Below, piece by piece: positions 15,787-23,873 of a stretch of 36,571 nucleotides of DNA (position 1 is its first letter; each line of letters starts with the position of its first letter). A model generated the notes under the pieces. That model did not search any database. It saw only the letters and a list, made by a program, of their open reading frames with translations, and had not been told where the DNA came from. Source of the stretch: Candidatus Hydrogenedentota bacterium (GTDB lineage: Bacteria; Hydrogenedentota; Hydrogenedentia; Hydrogenedentales; SLHB01). The translations under genes and the position numbers were made by a program. Location: the NCBI GenBank assembly GCA_016215105.1, contig JACRLJ010000117.1, positions 1 to 36,571 on the forward strand, in the 5' to 3' direction.

Positions 15787-16311
15787 ATGACAAAGACCAA
15801 GAGCGATGCAACGAATGCGGCCGAGCGGGAAATCGTGGTATCCCGCGTGCTCGATGCGCCGCGTTCGCTCGTGTTCGAGGCGTGGACCGACCCGAAGCAC
15901 GTGACGCAGTGGTGGGGGCCGCATCGGTTCACATGCCCGGCGTGCGAACTAGACCTTCGGCCCGGCGGCGCCTATCGCATCGTCATGCGCGCCCCCAACG
16001 GCGCCGACTATCCGCTCACCGGGGTCTTTCGCGAGATTGTAGCGCCCGAGCGCTTAGTTATGACGATTGACTGGTCTGAACATCCGGAGGAGTGGCACGA
16101 CTTGGTGAATCCAACTCGAGACAGGAGTCAGAGGCCCTCGTTGGCTGCGCTTCAGACGGTAACCTTCCATGAACTCAGCGGCAAGACCAAACTAGTCATC
16201 CGCATCGGGTTTGAATCGATCGCAATTCGCGATGCAATGGTGAAGATGGATTTGAGCGAAGCGTGTATGCAGAGCCTTGAGCGCCTCGAGGCGCACTTGG
16301 CGCATACTTGA
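15787..16311 (+). CDS. AHSA1/SRPBCC-domain protein 2
   Basis: This 174-residue AHSA1 protein carries VSRVLDAPRSLVFEAWTDPKH, TQWWGPHRFTCPACELDLRP and NPTRDRSQRPSLAALQTV. The long insert with EHPEEWHDLVNPTRD is shared with the previous protein but missing from the third, so copies 1 and 2 are probably the youngest duplicates. The ATG is set by AAGGAAGAA about eight bases upstream. The pocket ligand is unknown. Confidence 0.93.
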   Translation: MTKTKSDATNAAEREIVVSRVLDAPRSLVFEAWTDPKHVTQWWGPHRFTCPACELDLRPGGAYRIVMRAPNGADYPLTGVFREIVAPERLVMTIDWSEHPEEWHDLVNPTRDRSQRPSLAALQTVTFHELSGKTKLVIRIGFESIAIRDAMVKMDLSEACMQSLERLEAHLAHT

Positions 16312-16345
16312 GAATGCGGCATTACGTGACACAAGGATAGAGACT

Positions 16346-16831
16346 ATGAACAAGGTTGCGGCTAACGCGGCAAGTACCGCTGATCGGGAAATTGTCTTGA
16401 CGCGTGTCCTGGATGCGCCCCGTGAATTGGTGTGGAAGGCGTGGACCGATCCCAATCATGTGGCGCAGTGGTGGGGACCAAACGGGTTCACGAACACCAT
16501 CCACGAAATGGATGTGAGGCCGGGTGGTGTCTGGCGGTTCATCATGCACGGTCCCGACGGTGTCGATTACCCGAACCGGATCGTTTTCATAGAGGTCGCA
16601 AGACCCGAACGGCTGGTGTACTCCCACGGCGGCGACGTTCCGGATGGCCCCGTTGATTTTCACGTGACGGTGACCTTTGATGATATAGTCGGCAAGACCA
16701 ACGTCACCATGCGGTCGATCTTCCCGACAGCCGCGGCGCGCGCCCTGGTGGTCGAAAAATACGGCGCGATCGAAGGTGGGAAGCAGCACCTTGCGCGCCT
16801 CGAAGAGTACCTGGCAGAGATGACCGCCTAG
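16346..16831 (+). CDS. AHSA1/SRPBCC-domain protein 3
   Basis: This 161-residue AHSA1 protein has LTRVLDAPRELVWKAWTDPNH, AQWWGPNGFTNT and MDVRPGGVWRFIMHGPDGVD. It lacks the insert found in copies 1 and 2, and its C-terminal helix contains the AHSA1-type EGGKQHLARLEEYL. It follows copy 2 by 34 bases and probably shares the arsR transcript. Confidence 0.93.
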   Translation: MNKVAANAASTADREIVLTRVLDAPRELVWKAWTDPNHVAQWWGPNGFTNTIHEMDVRPGGVWRFIMHGPDGVDYPNRIVFIEVARPERLVYSHGGDVPDGPVDFHVTVTFDDIVGKTNVTMRSIFPTAAARALVVEKYGAIEGGKQHLARLEEYLAEMTA

Positions 16832-16879
16832 ACGGTCATATGGTTTGGGCCAAATGCGGCGAGAAATCGAGGATTCCAA

Positions 16880-17392
16880 ATGACAACTCAAGAGACAGTA
16901 ATGAATGCGCAGCCCCGGCGCCTGCTGCGAAGCGCCGTAGCGGTGTTCTCTGGGTTCTTTGCGGTTGCGGCGCTATCGCTCGGTACCGACCAGATATTGC
17001 ATGTACTCAAGGTGTATCCGCCTTGGGGGCAGCCAATGAATGCCCCAAGCTTGAATCTTTTGGCGTTGGCCTATCGGACCGTGTACGGTGTTGCGGGCAG
17101 TTACATCGCGGCTAAGTTGGCGCCACGTTCTCCGATGGCTCACGCCTTGGCGTTGGGCTTTGCAGGGCTTGTACTGAGTACGGCCGGCGCAATTACCGCG
17201 ATCACGATGTCGGATCTGGGCCCGAATTGGTATCCAATCTCGCTCGCGCTTACCGCATTGCCTTGCGCATGGCTTGGCGGAATTCTGCATCGCGCGGGGC
17301 GCGCTGAGCGACGCGATAAAGTAGAACAGTCACGAAATACGCTCGGCGAAGAAGACAGTTCAGACAATCCTGCGAGGAGGGTATTGCCGTGA
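16880..17392 (+). CDS. Four-helix membrane protein of unknown function
   Basis: The 170-residue protein has four predicted membrane helices, at about residues 18-40, 60-82, 87-110 and 115-138, and a charged cytoplasm-type tail (RRDKVEQSRNTLGEEDSSDN). I cannot assign a family. Similar small membrane proteins occur in clusters of AHSA1 and DGPF genes. Its stop overlaps the next start (GTGA), so translation is probably coupled to the GyrI-like protein. Confidence 0.78.
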   Translation: MTTQETVMNAQPRRLLRSAVAVFSGFFAVAALSLGTDQILHVLKVYPPWGQPMNAPSLNLLALAYRTVYGVAGSYIAAKLAPRSPMAHALALGFAGLVLSTAGAITAITMSDLGPNWYPISLALTALPCAWLGGILHRAGRAERRDKVEQSRNTLGEEDSSDNPARRVLP

Positions 17393-17850
17393 TAGACACG
17401 CCCAAAATTGTGCAGACTTCCGTCCAGCCGACGGCCGTCATCCGTATTACCGTTCCGCGCGCGGAGATTATGAAGGTTATGGGACCGGGTCGCCAGGAGT
17501 TGATGGCTACACTCGCCGCGCAGGACATCGCTCCGGCAGGCGCATGGTTCACGCGCCACTTGAAGATGCATCCCGACACGTTCGACTTCGAACTCGGCGT
17601 ACCGGTAAACAAATTAGTTGCCGCCGCAGGCCGAGTCACAAACGGGCGCCTGCCCGCCGCGACCGTAGCGAGGACGATCTACCACGGCCCGTACGAGGGA
17701 CTTGAATCGGCGTGGGGCGAGTTTGACGCGTGGATTGTCGCGCAGGGCCGGACTCCAGGGCCGTCGCTATGGGAAACGTACCTCGCTGGCCCAGAGACAA
17801 ATCCCAGTCCGGACAACTGGCGCACGGAACTAATCCGGCCACTGATCTAA
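17389..17850 (+). CDS. GyrI-like / AraC effector-binding domain protein 1
   Basis: The 153-residue protein resembles the stand-alone ligand-binding domain of GyrI/SbmC and of AraC-type regulators. It has VPRAEIMKVMGPGRQELMATL, an ELGVPV strand near the middle, a VARTIYHGPYEGLESAW segment and the C-terminal LWETYLAGPE of the family. No DNA-binding domain is attached. The GTG start follows GAGGAGG by eight bases and overlaps the upstream stop. Such domains bind amphipathic drugs or other small molecules. Confidence 0.88.
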   Translation: MIDTPKIVQTSVQPTAVIRITVPRAEIMKVMGPGRQELMATLAAQDIAPAGAWFTRHLKMHPDTFDFELGVPVNKLVAAAGRVTNGRLPAATVARTIYHGPYEGLESAWGEFDAWIVAQGRTPGPSLWETYLAGPETNPSPDNWRTELIRPLI

Positions 17851-17954
17851 GCACTAAGCCCTGAACCGTAGACCCTAGACAGAACTCTTCGCCAGCCGTC
17901 GGCAGCGGCTGGCGCGAATAACGAACCGACTACAAAGCACAAGGAGGATACCCC

Positions 17955-18380
17955 ATGCACGTCCAACCCTATCTGTTCTTTGACGGCCGTTGTGACGAGG
18001 CGCTCGCATTCTATCAGAAAGCTCTGGGCGCCGAAGTACTCATGCTCATGCGGTTTCAGGACAGCCCCGAGCCCCCTATGGGAAACGTCCCGAAAGACAA
18101 AGTGATGCACTCCAGCTTCCGGATTGGCGGCACAACGGTGATGGCTTCCGACGGACACTGTCTCGGAAAGCCAAACTTTCAAGGCGTTTCGCTCTCGATC
18201 AACGCGGCGAATGACGCCGAGGCAGAGCGGCTTTTTGCGGCGCTGTCCGATGGCGGGCAAGTGCAGATGCCCATGACCAAGACGTTTTTCTCCTCGCGAT
18301 TCGGTATGACCGCGGACAAGTTCGGCGTCTCCTGGATGGTTATCGTGGCGCAGGATGAGCCCGCCGCTTCGCGGGCATAA
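17955..18380 (+). CDS. PhnB-like VOC-superfamily protein
   Basis: The 141-residue protein is a PhnB/3-demethylubiquinone-methyltransferase-like member of the VOC fold. It shows PYLFFDGRCDEALAFYQKAL at the start, MHSSFRIGGTTVMASDG in the middle and SSRFGMTADKFGVSWMV at the end, all typical of the family. Metal ligands are not evident as in glyoxalase I, so enzymatic action is uncertain. AAGGAGG precedes the ATG. Confidence 0.93.
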   Translation: MHVQPYLFFDGRCDEALAFYQKALGAEVLMLMRFQDSPEPPMGNVPKDKVMHSSFRIGGTTVMASDGHCLGKPNFQGVSLSINAANDAEAERLFAALSDGGQVQMPMTKTFFSSRFGMTADKFGVSWMVIVAQDEPAASRA

Positions 18381-18397
18381 TCAAAAGGAGCAAGACC

Positions 18398-18982
18398 ATG
18401 TTAAGATCGCTCATTATGGTCGGAATCGTCGTCGTCGTTCTTGTCGTCGCCGTGGTGGTATTCGCGGCTACGCGCCCGAAAGAATTCCGCGTGGAACGGA
18501 CGGCGCAAATCAACGCGTCCACCGACGTTGTGTTCCCGTTGATCAACGACTTCCATCAGTGGGAGCGATGGTCGCCGTACTACAAACGCGATCCGAAGAT
18601 GCAGAAAACCTACGACGGCCCCGCAGCGGGGGCAGGGGCTAGTTTTTCGTGGAGCGGCAACGCGATGGCGGGGGCCGGCCGCACGACGATCCTGGACAGC
18701 AAAGCCGGCGAGTTCGTTTCGATGAAGCTCGAGATGTCCAAGCCGTTTGCGTGCAATAACCACGTGACCTTCACGCTCGCCCCGTCCGGCGAAGGAACCA
18801 AGGTGAGTTGGATGATGGAAGGCAAGACCGCGTTCTTCGCAAGGGCACTATCGATCGTCATGAGCATGGACAAAATGATCGGTGCCGACTTCGAGGACGG
18901 GCTTGCGAATCTCGATGCGGCGGCGCAGGCCGACGCAAAGCGCCTCAAACAAGCCGGACTGGCAGCGCCTGCCAGCGCCTGA
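18398..18982 (+). CDS. Membrane-anchored SRPBCC-domain protein
   Basis: The 194-residue protein starts with one membrane helix (residues ~5-24, MVGIVVVVLVVAVVVF) followed by a SRPBCC domain of the polyketide-cyclase type: FRVERTAQINASTDVVFPLI, then FHQWERWSPYYKRDP. Unlike the four AHSA1 proteins here it is tethered to the membrane, so its pocket probably faces the membrane surface. AAAAGGAG lies before the ATG. It follows the PhnB-like gene by 17 bases. Confidence 0.92.
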   Translation: MLRSLIMVGIVVVVLVVAVVVFAATRPKEFRVERTAQINASTDVVFPLINDFHQWERWSPYYKRDPKMQKTYDGPAAGAGASFSWSGNAMAGAGRTTILDSKAGEFVSMKLEMSKPFACNNHVTFTLAPSGEGTKVSWMMEGKTAFFARALSIVMSMDKMIGADFEDGLANLDAAAQADAKRLKQAGLAAPASA

Positions 18983-19046
18983 ACCGGTCCAGTAGTTAAC
19001 AGAAGACCGAACTAACCGCGGCACGAAGTCTACGGAGGTAACATTG

Positions 19047-19532
19047 ATGAGCAAAGCAAGTAACGCGCAGATGGTTTCGCCACGATTTGAGACTGGAAAG
19101 CCAATACTGATCGCTGGGCTGAAGACACGCTATTCCCAACAGACCCGCGCAGAGATACCAGCGCATTGGCACGGGTTTGTTCCGTATATCGGCCAGGTTC
19201 CGGACCAGGTAAACGGGGTGGCGTACGGAGTGTGCTGGAACTTCGACTCGGACGGCAATTTCGACTACTTGACCGGCGTGGAAGTATCGCGAGTATCCGA
19301 CCTGGCACCGGGCTTCAGTCACGTGATGGTCCCGGGAAGTCGATACGCGGTGTTCACGCATTCAGAACACGCCTCCGCCCTTCCCAACACCATCCAAGCT
19401 ATATGGTGCGACTGGCGGCCGACATCGGGACGCGAGATCGCGGACTCGCCAAGCTTCGAACGGTACGGTGAAAAGTTCGACCCCCAAACCGGCACGGGCG
19501 ACATCGAGATTTGGGTACCCGTAAAGGAATAG
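19047..19532 (+). CDS. GyrI-like / AraC effector-binding domain protein 2
   Basis: The 161-residue protein is a second stand-alone effector-binding domain, with KPILIAGLKTRYS, AHWHGFVPYIGQVP, YGVCWNFDSDGNFDYLTGVE and the C-terminal GDIEIWVPVKE typical of integron-associated/GyrI-like members. It is distant from copy 1. The ATG follows GGAGG by eight bases; the TTG immediately before it is a less likely start. Confidence 0.9.
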   Translation: MSKASNAQMVSPRFETGKPILIAGLKTRYSQQTRAEIPAHWHGFVPYIGQVPDQVNGVAYGVCWNFDSDGNFDYLTGVEVSRVSDLAPGFSHVMVPGSRYAVFTHSEHASALPNTIQAIWCDWRPTSGREIADSPSFERYGEKFDPQTGTGDIEIWVPVKE

Positions 19533-19855
19533 ACAGAAATAATTCCGCGCCGGAGGCCGTTCATCTAGTCGTGAGCATGGACGAGACGCTGGACGGCTAA
19601 TTTGACGCGTTACTGGCGCAAGCGAGAGCGGTTGCGGCGACCGTGTCCAAGATGCGCCAGGGAGCTACCTCAGAGATAGGCACACCGATTTCCATAGTGA
19701 TCCAGGAGTCTGGCCAGAAAGCCGGTTGATTGACGCGGCGCGGCCAGAAAGCATCTGTAAGTTGTCTAACACCAGATCTCGCTTTTGTCGAGTTTTGGTA
19801 AAAGGAGGCTTTCTGGCCGCGCTCTAGAGACCACATCGGAGGAGGAGTGAGGGAA
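19533..19855. other. Intergenic region with inverted repeats
   Basis: The 323 bases after the GyrI-like gene hold no credible gene. The 3' half contains the perfect 15-bp inverted repeat at 19738-19822 and an additional partial copy of its arm at 19709-19723. I see no promoter good enough to call. Confidence 0.6.
19738..19822. repeat. Perfect 15-bp inverted repeat around 55 bases
   Basis: GCGCGGCCAGAAAGC (19738-19752) is exactly inverted at 19808-19822. A third, overlapping form TCTGGCCAGAAAGCC lies at 19709-19723, and its first ten bases are a palindrome. The structure ends 17 bases before the ribosome site of the BNR gene. It may be a mobile-element remnant, a transcript hairpin or a binding site. 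Confidence 0.75.
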
Positions 19856-20974
19856 ATGAGTTCAGTACGTGTACTCGTTGGCACGCGCAAAGGCGCGTTC
19901 GTCCTGTCATCGGACGGCAAGCGAAAGAAATGGGATGTCAGTGGGCCTCATTTTGCCGGCTGGGAGATCTACCATATGAAAGGTTCACCGGTTGACCCTG
20001 ACCGGTTGTATGCCTCGCAGTCCAGCGGCTGGTTCGGCCAGGTGATCCAGCGCTCGAACGATGGCGGCACGACGTGGGAGCCCGTGGACAACAAGTTCGT
20101 GTATTACGGCGACCCCGGAACTCACCTTTGGTACGACGGTACGCCCCACCCTTGGGAGTTCAAGCGGGTGTGGCATCTCGAACCGTCGCTTACCGATCCG
20201 GACACGGTGTACGCTGGGGCCGAAGATGCGTCCCTATTCCAATCGACGGACGGGGGGCAATCATGGCAGGAACTTCAGGGGCTTCGCACGCACAATTCCG
20301 GGCCATTCTGGCAGCCGGGCGCCGGCGGCATGTGCTTGCACACTATACTCCTCGATCCGGGCAATCCCGGACGGATATACGCAGCGATTTCCGCCGCTGG
20401 ATCGTTTCGCTCCGATGACGGAGGTAAGACGTGGCGTCCCATCAACCGCGGATTGAAATCACCGTACGAACTGCCCGATCCCAACGCCGAGGTCGGCCAC
20501 TGCGTACACCATATCGCGATGCATCCCTCGCGTCCGGATGTGCTGTTCATGCAGAAGCACTGGGACGTGATGCGGAGCGATGACGCCGGCGACTCGTGGC
20601 ATGAAGTCAGCGGAGACCTCCCGAGCGACTTCGGCTTTCCCATCGACGTTCACGCCCACGAACCGGACACCATCTACGTGGTCCCGATCAAGAGCGACTC
20701 GGAGCACTTCCCGCCCGACGGAAAGTTGCGGGTGTATCGCAGCCGGACGGGCGGAAACGAGTGGGAGGCGCTGACCAAGGGCCTTCCGCAACGCGACTGC
20801 TACGTAAACGTGATGCGTGACGCGATGGCTGTTGACTCGCTTGATTCCTGCGGCGTGTACTTCGGAACCACCGGCGGTCAGGTCTACGGTTCGGCTGACT
20901 CGGGTGACAGTTGGACACCGATAGTCCGGGACCTTCCGGCCGTGTTGTCCGTCGAAGTTCAGACGCTGCCATGA
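19856..20974 (+). CDS. BNR/sortilin-like beta-propeller protein (exo-alpha-sialidase-like annotation)
   Basis: The 372-residue protein has repeated Asp-box (BNR) motifs: [40 protein letters not shown] and [10 protein letters not shown]. These mark a beta-propeller of the WD40/YVTN/BNR-like or sortilin class. There is no signal peptide, so it is likely cytoplasmic. Databases often call these proteins sialidases or glycosyl hydrolases, but I see no catalytic arginine triad, so enzymatic activity is not supported. The ATG at 19856 is nine bases after GGAG; a GTG at 19847 is the alternative. Its stop overlaps the start of the MoaD-like gene. Confidence 0.92.
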   Translation: MSSVRVLVGTRKGAFVLSSDGKRKKWDVSGPHFAGWEIYHMKGSPVDPDRLYASQSSGWFGQVIQRSNDGGTTWEPVDNKFVYYGDPGTHLWYDGTPHPWEFKRVWHLEPSLTDPDTVYAGAEDASLFQSTDGGQSWQELQGLRTHNSGPFWQPGAGGMCLHTILLDPGNPGRIYAAISAAGSFRSDDGGKTWRPINRGLKSPYELPDPNAEVGHCVHHIAMHPSRPDVLFMQKHWDVMRSDDAGDSWHEVSGDLPSDFGFPIDVHAHEPDTIYVVPIKSDSEHFPPDGKLRVYRSRTGGNEWEALTKGLPQRDCYVNVMRDAMAVDSLDSCGVYFGTTGGQVYGSADSGDSWTPIVRDLPAVLSVEVQTLP

Positions 20975-21267
20975 TTCGAGTCATTCTACCGGCTCACCTG
21001 CGGACCTTGGCGCGCGTCGAGTACGAAGTGACATTCGACATCGCCGGTGAAGTAACGTTGCGGGTCATTCTCGACGCGATCGAGGCCCGTTACCCAATGC
21101 TACGCGGGACCATCCGAGATCGTGTCACGCGGAAGCGCCGGCCGCTCGTGAGATTCTTTGCATGCGAACAGGACCTGTCCAACGACTCACTGGATGCGCC
21201 GCTACCCGACGCGGTTAAGGCGGGGACCGAGCCTCTTCTGATCGTAGGGGCAATGGCCGGCGGGTAG
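20971..21267 (+). CDS. MoaD/ThiS-family ubiquitin-like protein ending in Gly-Gly
   Basis: The 98-residue protein is a small beta-grasp protein: [16 protein letters not shown] at the start, a Leu-rich middle with [15 protein letters not shown], and AMAGG at the end. The terminal Gly-Gly is the part that is adenylated and thiocarboxylated or conjugated in MoaD, ThiS and related proteins. No moaE, moeB-like E1 or thiG gene lies in the window, so the partner is unknown. The ATG overlaps the BNR stop (ATGA), which makes coupled translation likely. Confidence 0.9.
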   Translation: MIRVILPAHLRTLARVEYEVTFDIAGEVTLRVILDAIEARYPMLRGTIRDRVTRKRRPLVRFFACEQDLSNDSLDAPLPDAVKAGTEPLLIVGAMAGG

Positions 21268-21403
21268 GAGTCGGTTCTGAGCGGGCGGGAATTGACGAAC
21301 AGGAGGCCGCATCGCTAAGTGGACCAGCCGGTCACCTGCGCGACGCAAACATACTCGAGGCGCGCAAGAGGTGGCGCCCGAAACCCAATATATGGAGAGA
21401 AAC

Positions 21404-21877
21404 ATGGCCGGAAGAAACAAGAGTGCGGTTGCTGAGGCGGTGCGCGGGGAACTGGTCATTACGCGTGACTTTGACGCTCCGCGTGAACTCGTGTTCAACG
21501 CGTGGACCGACCCCAAACACATCGTGCAATGGTTCGGTCCCAGGGACTACCCTTCCACTCAAATGGACATGGACGTTCGAGTTGGCGGCGTCTGGCGCGG
21601 CTGCCTGAAGTCAACCGAGGGCAAGCCGGACCTCTGGCTGGGAGGCGTTTTCCGCGAAATTGCTAAACCCGAGCGGCTCGTGTTCACCTTTGCGTGGGAG
21701 GAACCCGGCGAGCGCGGCCTTGAAACGGTGGTAGCGATCACATTCAGTGAGCACGAGGGGAAGACCCGAATGACGTTTCGTCAGACGCCGTTCCAGTCGG
21801 TTACCGAGCGCGACGGACATCACTATGGCTGGTCCAGCACCTTCGACCGGCTCGCGGAATATGTGGCGCAGAACTGA
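21404..21877 (+). CDS. AHSA1/SRPBCC-domain protein 4
   Basis: The 157-residue AHSA1 protein has ITRDFDAPRELVFNAWTDPKH, VQWFGPRDYPSTQMDMDVRVGG and FDRLAEYVAQN. It has FG in place of the WWG of copies 1-3 and lacks the long insert. The ATG is the one ten bases after GGAGAG begins; two upstream Met codons are also in frame. It follows the MoaD-like gene by 136 bases. Confidence 0.92.
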   Translation: MAGRNKSAVAEAVRGELVITRDFDAPRELVFNAWTDPKHIVQWFGPRDYPSTQMDMDVRVGGVWRGCLKSTEGKPDLWLGGVFREIAKPERLVFTFAWEEPGERGLETVVAITFSEHEGKTRMTFRQTPFQSVTERDGHHYGWSSTFDRLAEYVAQN

Positions 21878-21934
21878 CTGCCAGGTTGGAATTTGCTAGA
21901 TCTACGGTCAAAGATACTCGAAAGGAGAAGTCTT

Positions 21935-22330
21935 ATGTCATCGGACACGCAAACCGCTCGCCCCTCGAAAGCGATGCTCTGGGCGGGATACGTCATGAGC
22001 GCCGTGCCAGTACTTCTGCTGGTATTCAGCGCGAGCATGAAATTCGCAAAACCGGCCGCGGTAGTGGAAGGATTCGCCCACCTCGGATATCCCGGGAGCC
22101 TGGCCTTCACTCTCGGGATACTCGAGATCGGCTGTACCATCGTTTACCTCATTCCGCGAACGTCCGTGTTAGGCGCGATTTTGCTTACGGGCTATCTCGG
22201 CGGCGCCATAGCTACGCACGTTCGCATCGGCGAGTCGCCGATCATGGTTGTGGTATTCGGCGTTCTTATCTGGGGCGGACTTTTCCTTCGCGACGAACGA
22301 ATCCGCGCCCTCATTCCTCTGCGGAAATAG
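21935..22330 (+). CDS. DoxX-family membrane protein
   Basis: The 131-residue protein has four membrane helices and the DoxX-like hallmarks LLVFSASMKFAKPAAVVEGFAHLGYP, ILEIGCTIVYLIP and GAIATHVRIGE (the first stretch spans residues ~28-53). DoxX-type proteins are membrane subunits of uncertain function linked to quinone or thiosulfate redox reactions. The start follows AAAGGAGAAG. DoxX genes commonly occur beside AHSA1 and DGPF genes, as here. Confidence 0.92.
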   Translation: MSSDTQTARPSKAMLWAGYVMSAVPVLLLVFSASMKFAKPAAVVEGFAHLGYPGSLAFTLGILEIGCTIVYLIPRTSVLGAILLTGYLGGAIATHVRIGESPIMVVVFGVLIWGGLFLRDERIRALIPLRK

Positions 22331-22390
22331 GTGGCGCGAGAGCAAGGTACTTATCGAGGTCAGTAGAGAAGACAACGGAGTGAACAAAGA

Positions 22391-23596
22391 TTGAGCGTCG
22401 GAGGATTATCTAAAGCGCGGCTTAGCCGCATGAATAGAATCATGACCGGCCACGTGGAACGCGGCGAGGTCCCGGGAATCGTCACACTGGTCAGCCGTCG
22501 CGGCGAGACTCACGTCAACGCGATCGGCGTGACGACGGCCGGCGGAGACGAGCCGATGCGGCGGGACACGATTTTCCGCATCGCGTCAATGACCAAGCCA
22601 ATCGCGGCCGCCGCGGCGATGATCCTCGTCGAGGAATGCCGGCTGCGGCTGGACGATCCCGTGGATCGCCTTTTGCCCGAACTTGCCAACCGCAAAGTCT
22701 TGAAGCGGCTCGACGGGCCGCTCGACGACACCGTGCCCGCGAAGCGGCCGATCACGCTCCGCGACTTGCTGACCTTACGCATGGGCCTGGGACACATCAT
22801 GGCGCCTTCGAGCGGCTTTCCGATTCGAAAAGCTCTTGACGACGCGCAGCTACTCCTAGGGCCCCCGCATCCGCAGCAACTGCCTCCGCCGGATGAATGG
22901 ATTCGGCGCGTTGGAACCTTGCCGCTGATGCGTCAGCCGGGCGAGACGTGGATGTACGATCTGGGCCTCGATGTGTTGGGAGTACTAATCGCGCGCGCCG
23001 CGGACCAACTGCTCGACACGTTCATGCGTGAGCGCGTCTTCGAGCCGCTCGGAATGAAAGACACTGGATTCAGCGTGCCAGCCGAGAAGCAGGATCGGCT
23101 TCCGGGCTGCTACGTAAAGAATCACAAGACCGGCGCCTTCGACGGCTACGACGATGCGCACGGTGGCGAGTGGACCCGCCCGCCCGCGTTTCCATCCGCC
23201 GCGGGAGGATTGGTCTCGACCGTCGACGACTATCTGGCCTTCTGTCAAATGATGCTGAACCACGGAAAGCACGGACGACATCGTATCCTGTCGCGGCTCT
23301 CGGTTGAGCTTATGACCACGGACCAACTAACACCCGAACAGAAGGCGGAGGCGGAGTTGTTCTTTGGTGACAGCAGCAGCTGGGGATTCGGTATGGCCGT
23401 TGTCACGCGGCGCGACGACCTCTCCTCCGTTCCCGGACGCTTCGGCTGGACCGGTGGCTTTGGAACATCAGCCTACTCCGATCCCAAGGAAGTCATGGTC
23501 GGAATCCTCATGACGCAGCGGCTCATGGATTCCCCCGAACCGCCGCCTGTATTTAGCGACTTCTGGACCTCCGCCTACCAATCCACTGACGACTGA
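22391..23596 (+). CDS. Serine hydrolase, beta-lactamase / DD-peptidase fold (EstB-like)
   Basis: The 401-residue protein has the Ser-x-x-Lys motif SMTK (Ser near residue 66), a Tyr-centred second motif in WMYDLGLDVLG (near 189), where Asn of the usual YxN is replaced by Leu, and WTGGFGTS near 354 as the third motif. There is no signal peptide, which is more like a cytoplasmic esterase or lactonase (EstB type) than a cell-wall enzyme. The TTG at 22391 has GGAG upstream; ATG codons at residues 14 and 18 are alternatives. The changed YxN makes the exact activity open. Confidence 0.9.
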   Translation: MSVGGLSKARLSRMNRIMTGHVERGEVPGIVTLVSRRGETHVNAIGVTTAGGDEPMRRDTIFRIASMTKPIAAAAAMILVEECRLRLDDPVDRLLPELANRKVLKRLDGPLDDTVPAKRPITLRDLLTLRMGLGHIMAPSSGFPIRKALDDAQLLLGPPHPQQLPPPDEWIRRVGTLPLMRQPGETWMYDLGLDVLGVLIARAADQLLDTFMRERVFEPLGMKDTGFSVPAEKQDRLPGCYVKNHKTGAFDGYDDAHGGEWTRPPAFPSAAGGLVSTVDDYLAFCQMMLNHGKHGRHRILSRLSVELMTTDQLTPEQKAEAELFFGDSSSWGFGMAVVTRRDDLSSVPGRFGWTGGFGTSAYSDPKEVMVGILMTQRLMDSPEPPPVFSDFWTSAYQSTDD

Positions 23597-23873
23597 AGAC
23601 CCTGCGGCCGCACGTCCGTGATCGCCATTCCCCGCTCCAGATTTATTTGCCACTTCCTGTCCTTTGCGCGGCTCTTTGTTCGTCGTTTTCACAGAACAAG
23701 GTTGTGCAGCCCGGCGAGAAAACGTCCGCGAGTTGCGGAATGTTCTACCACGAGTCTCGGGCTGCTTCGCGGAGACGGAATATTGGACACGCGTTCGGCG
23801 ATTTACTTACGAAGAGGAATGTAGAGGATATCCCCACTGGAGCCACCAACATAAACTGTGAAAGGAGCTTGTC
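23597..23873. other. Intergenic stretch, nothing recognised
   Basis: The 277 bases between the serine hydrolase and the VOC protein carry only small overlapping frames with no family match. The next gene has a good AAAGGAG site, but no clear promoter was found. Confidence 0.5.

Noticed and set aside
19856-20974. Calling the BNR protein a true sialidase
   Set aside because: Asp-box motifs alone mark a propeller; no catalytic Arg triad or signal peptide is visible.
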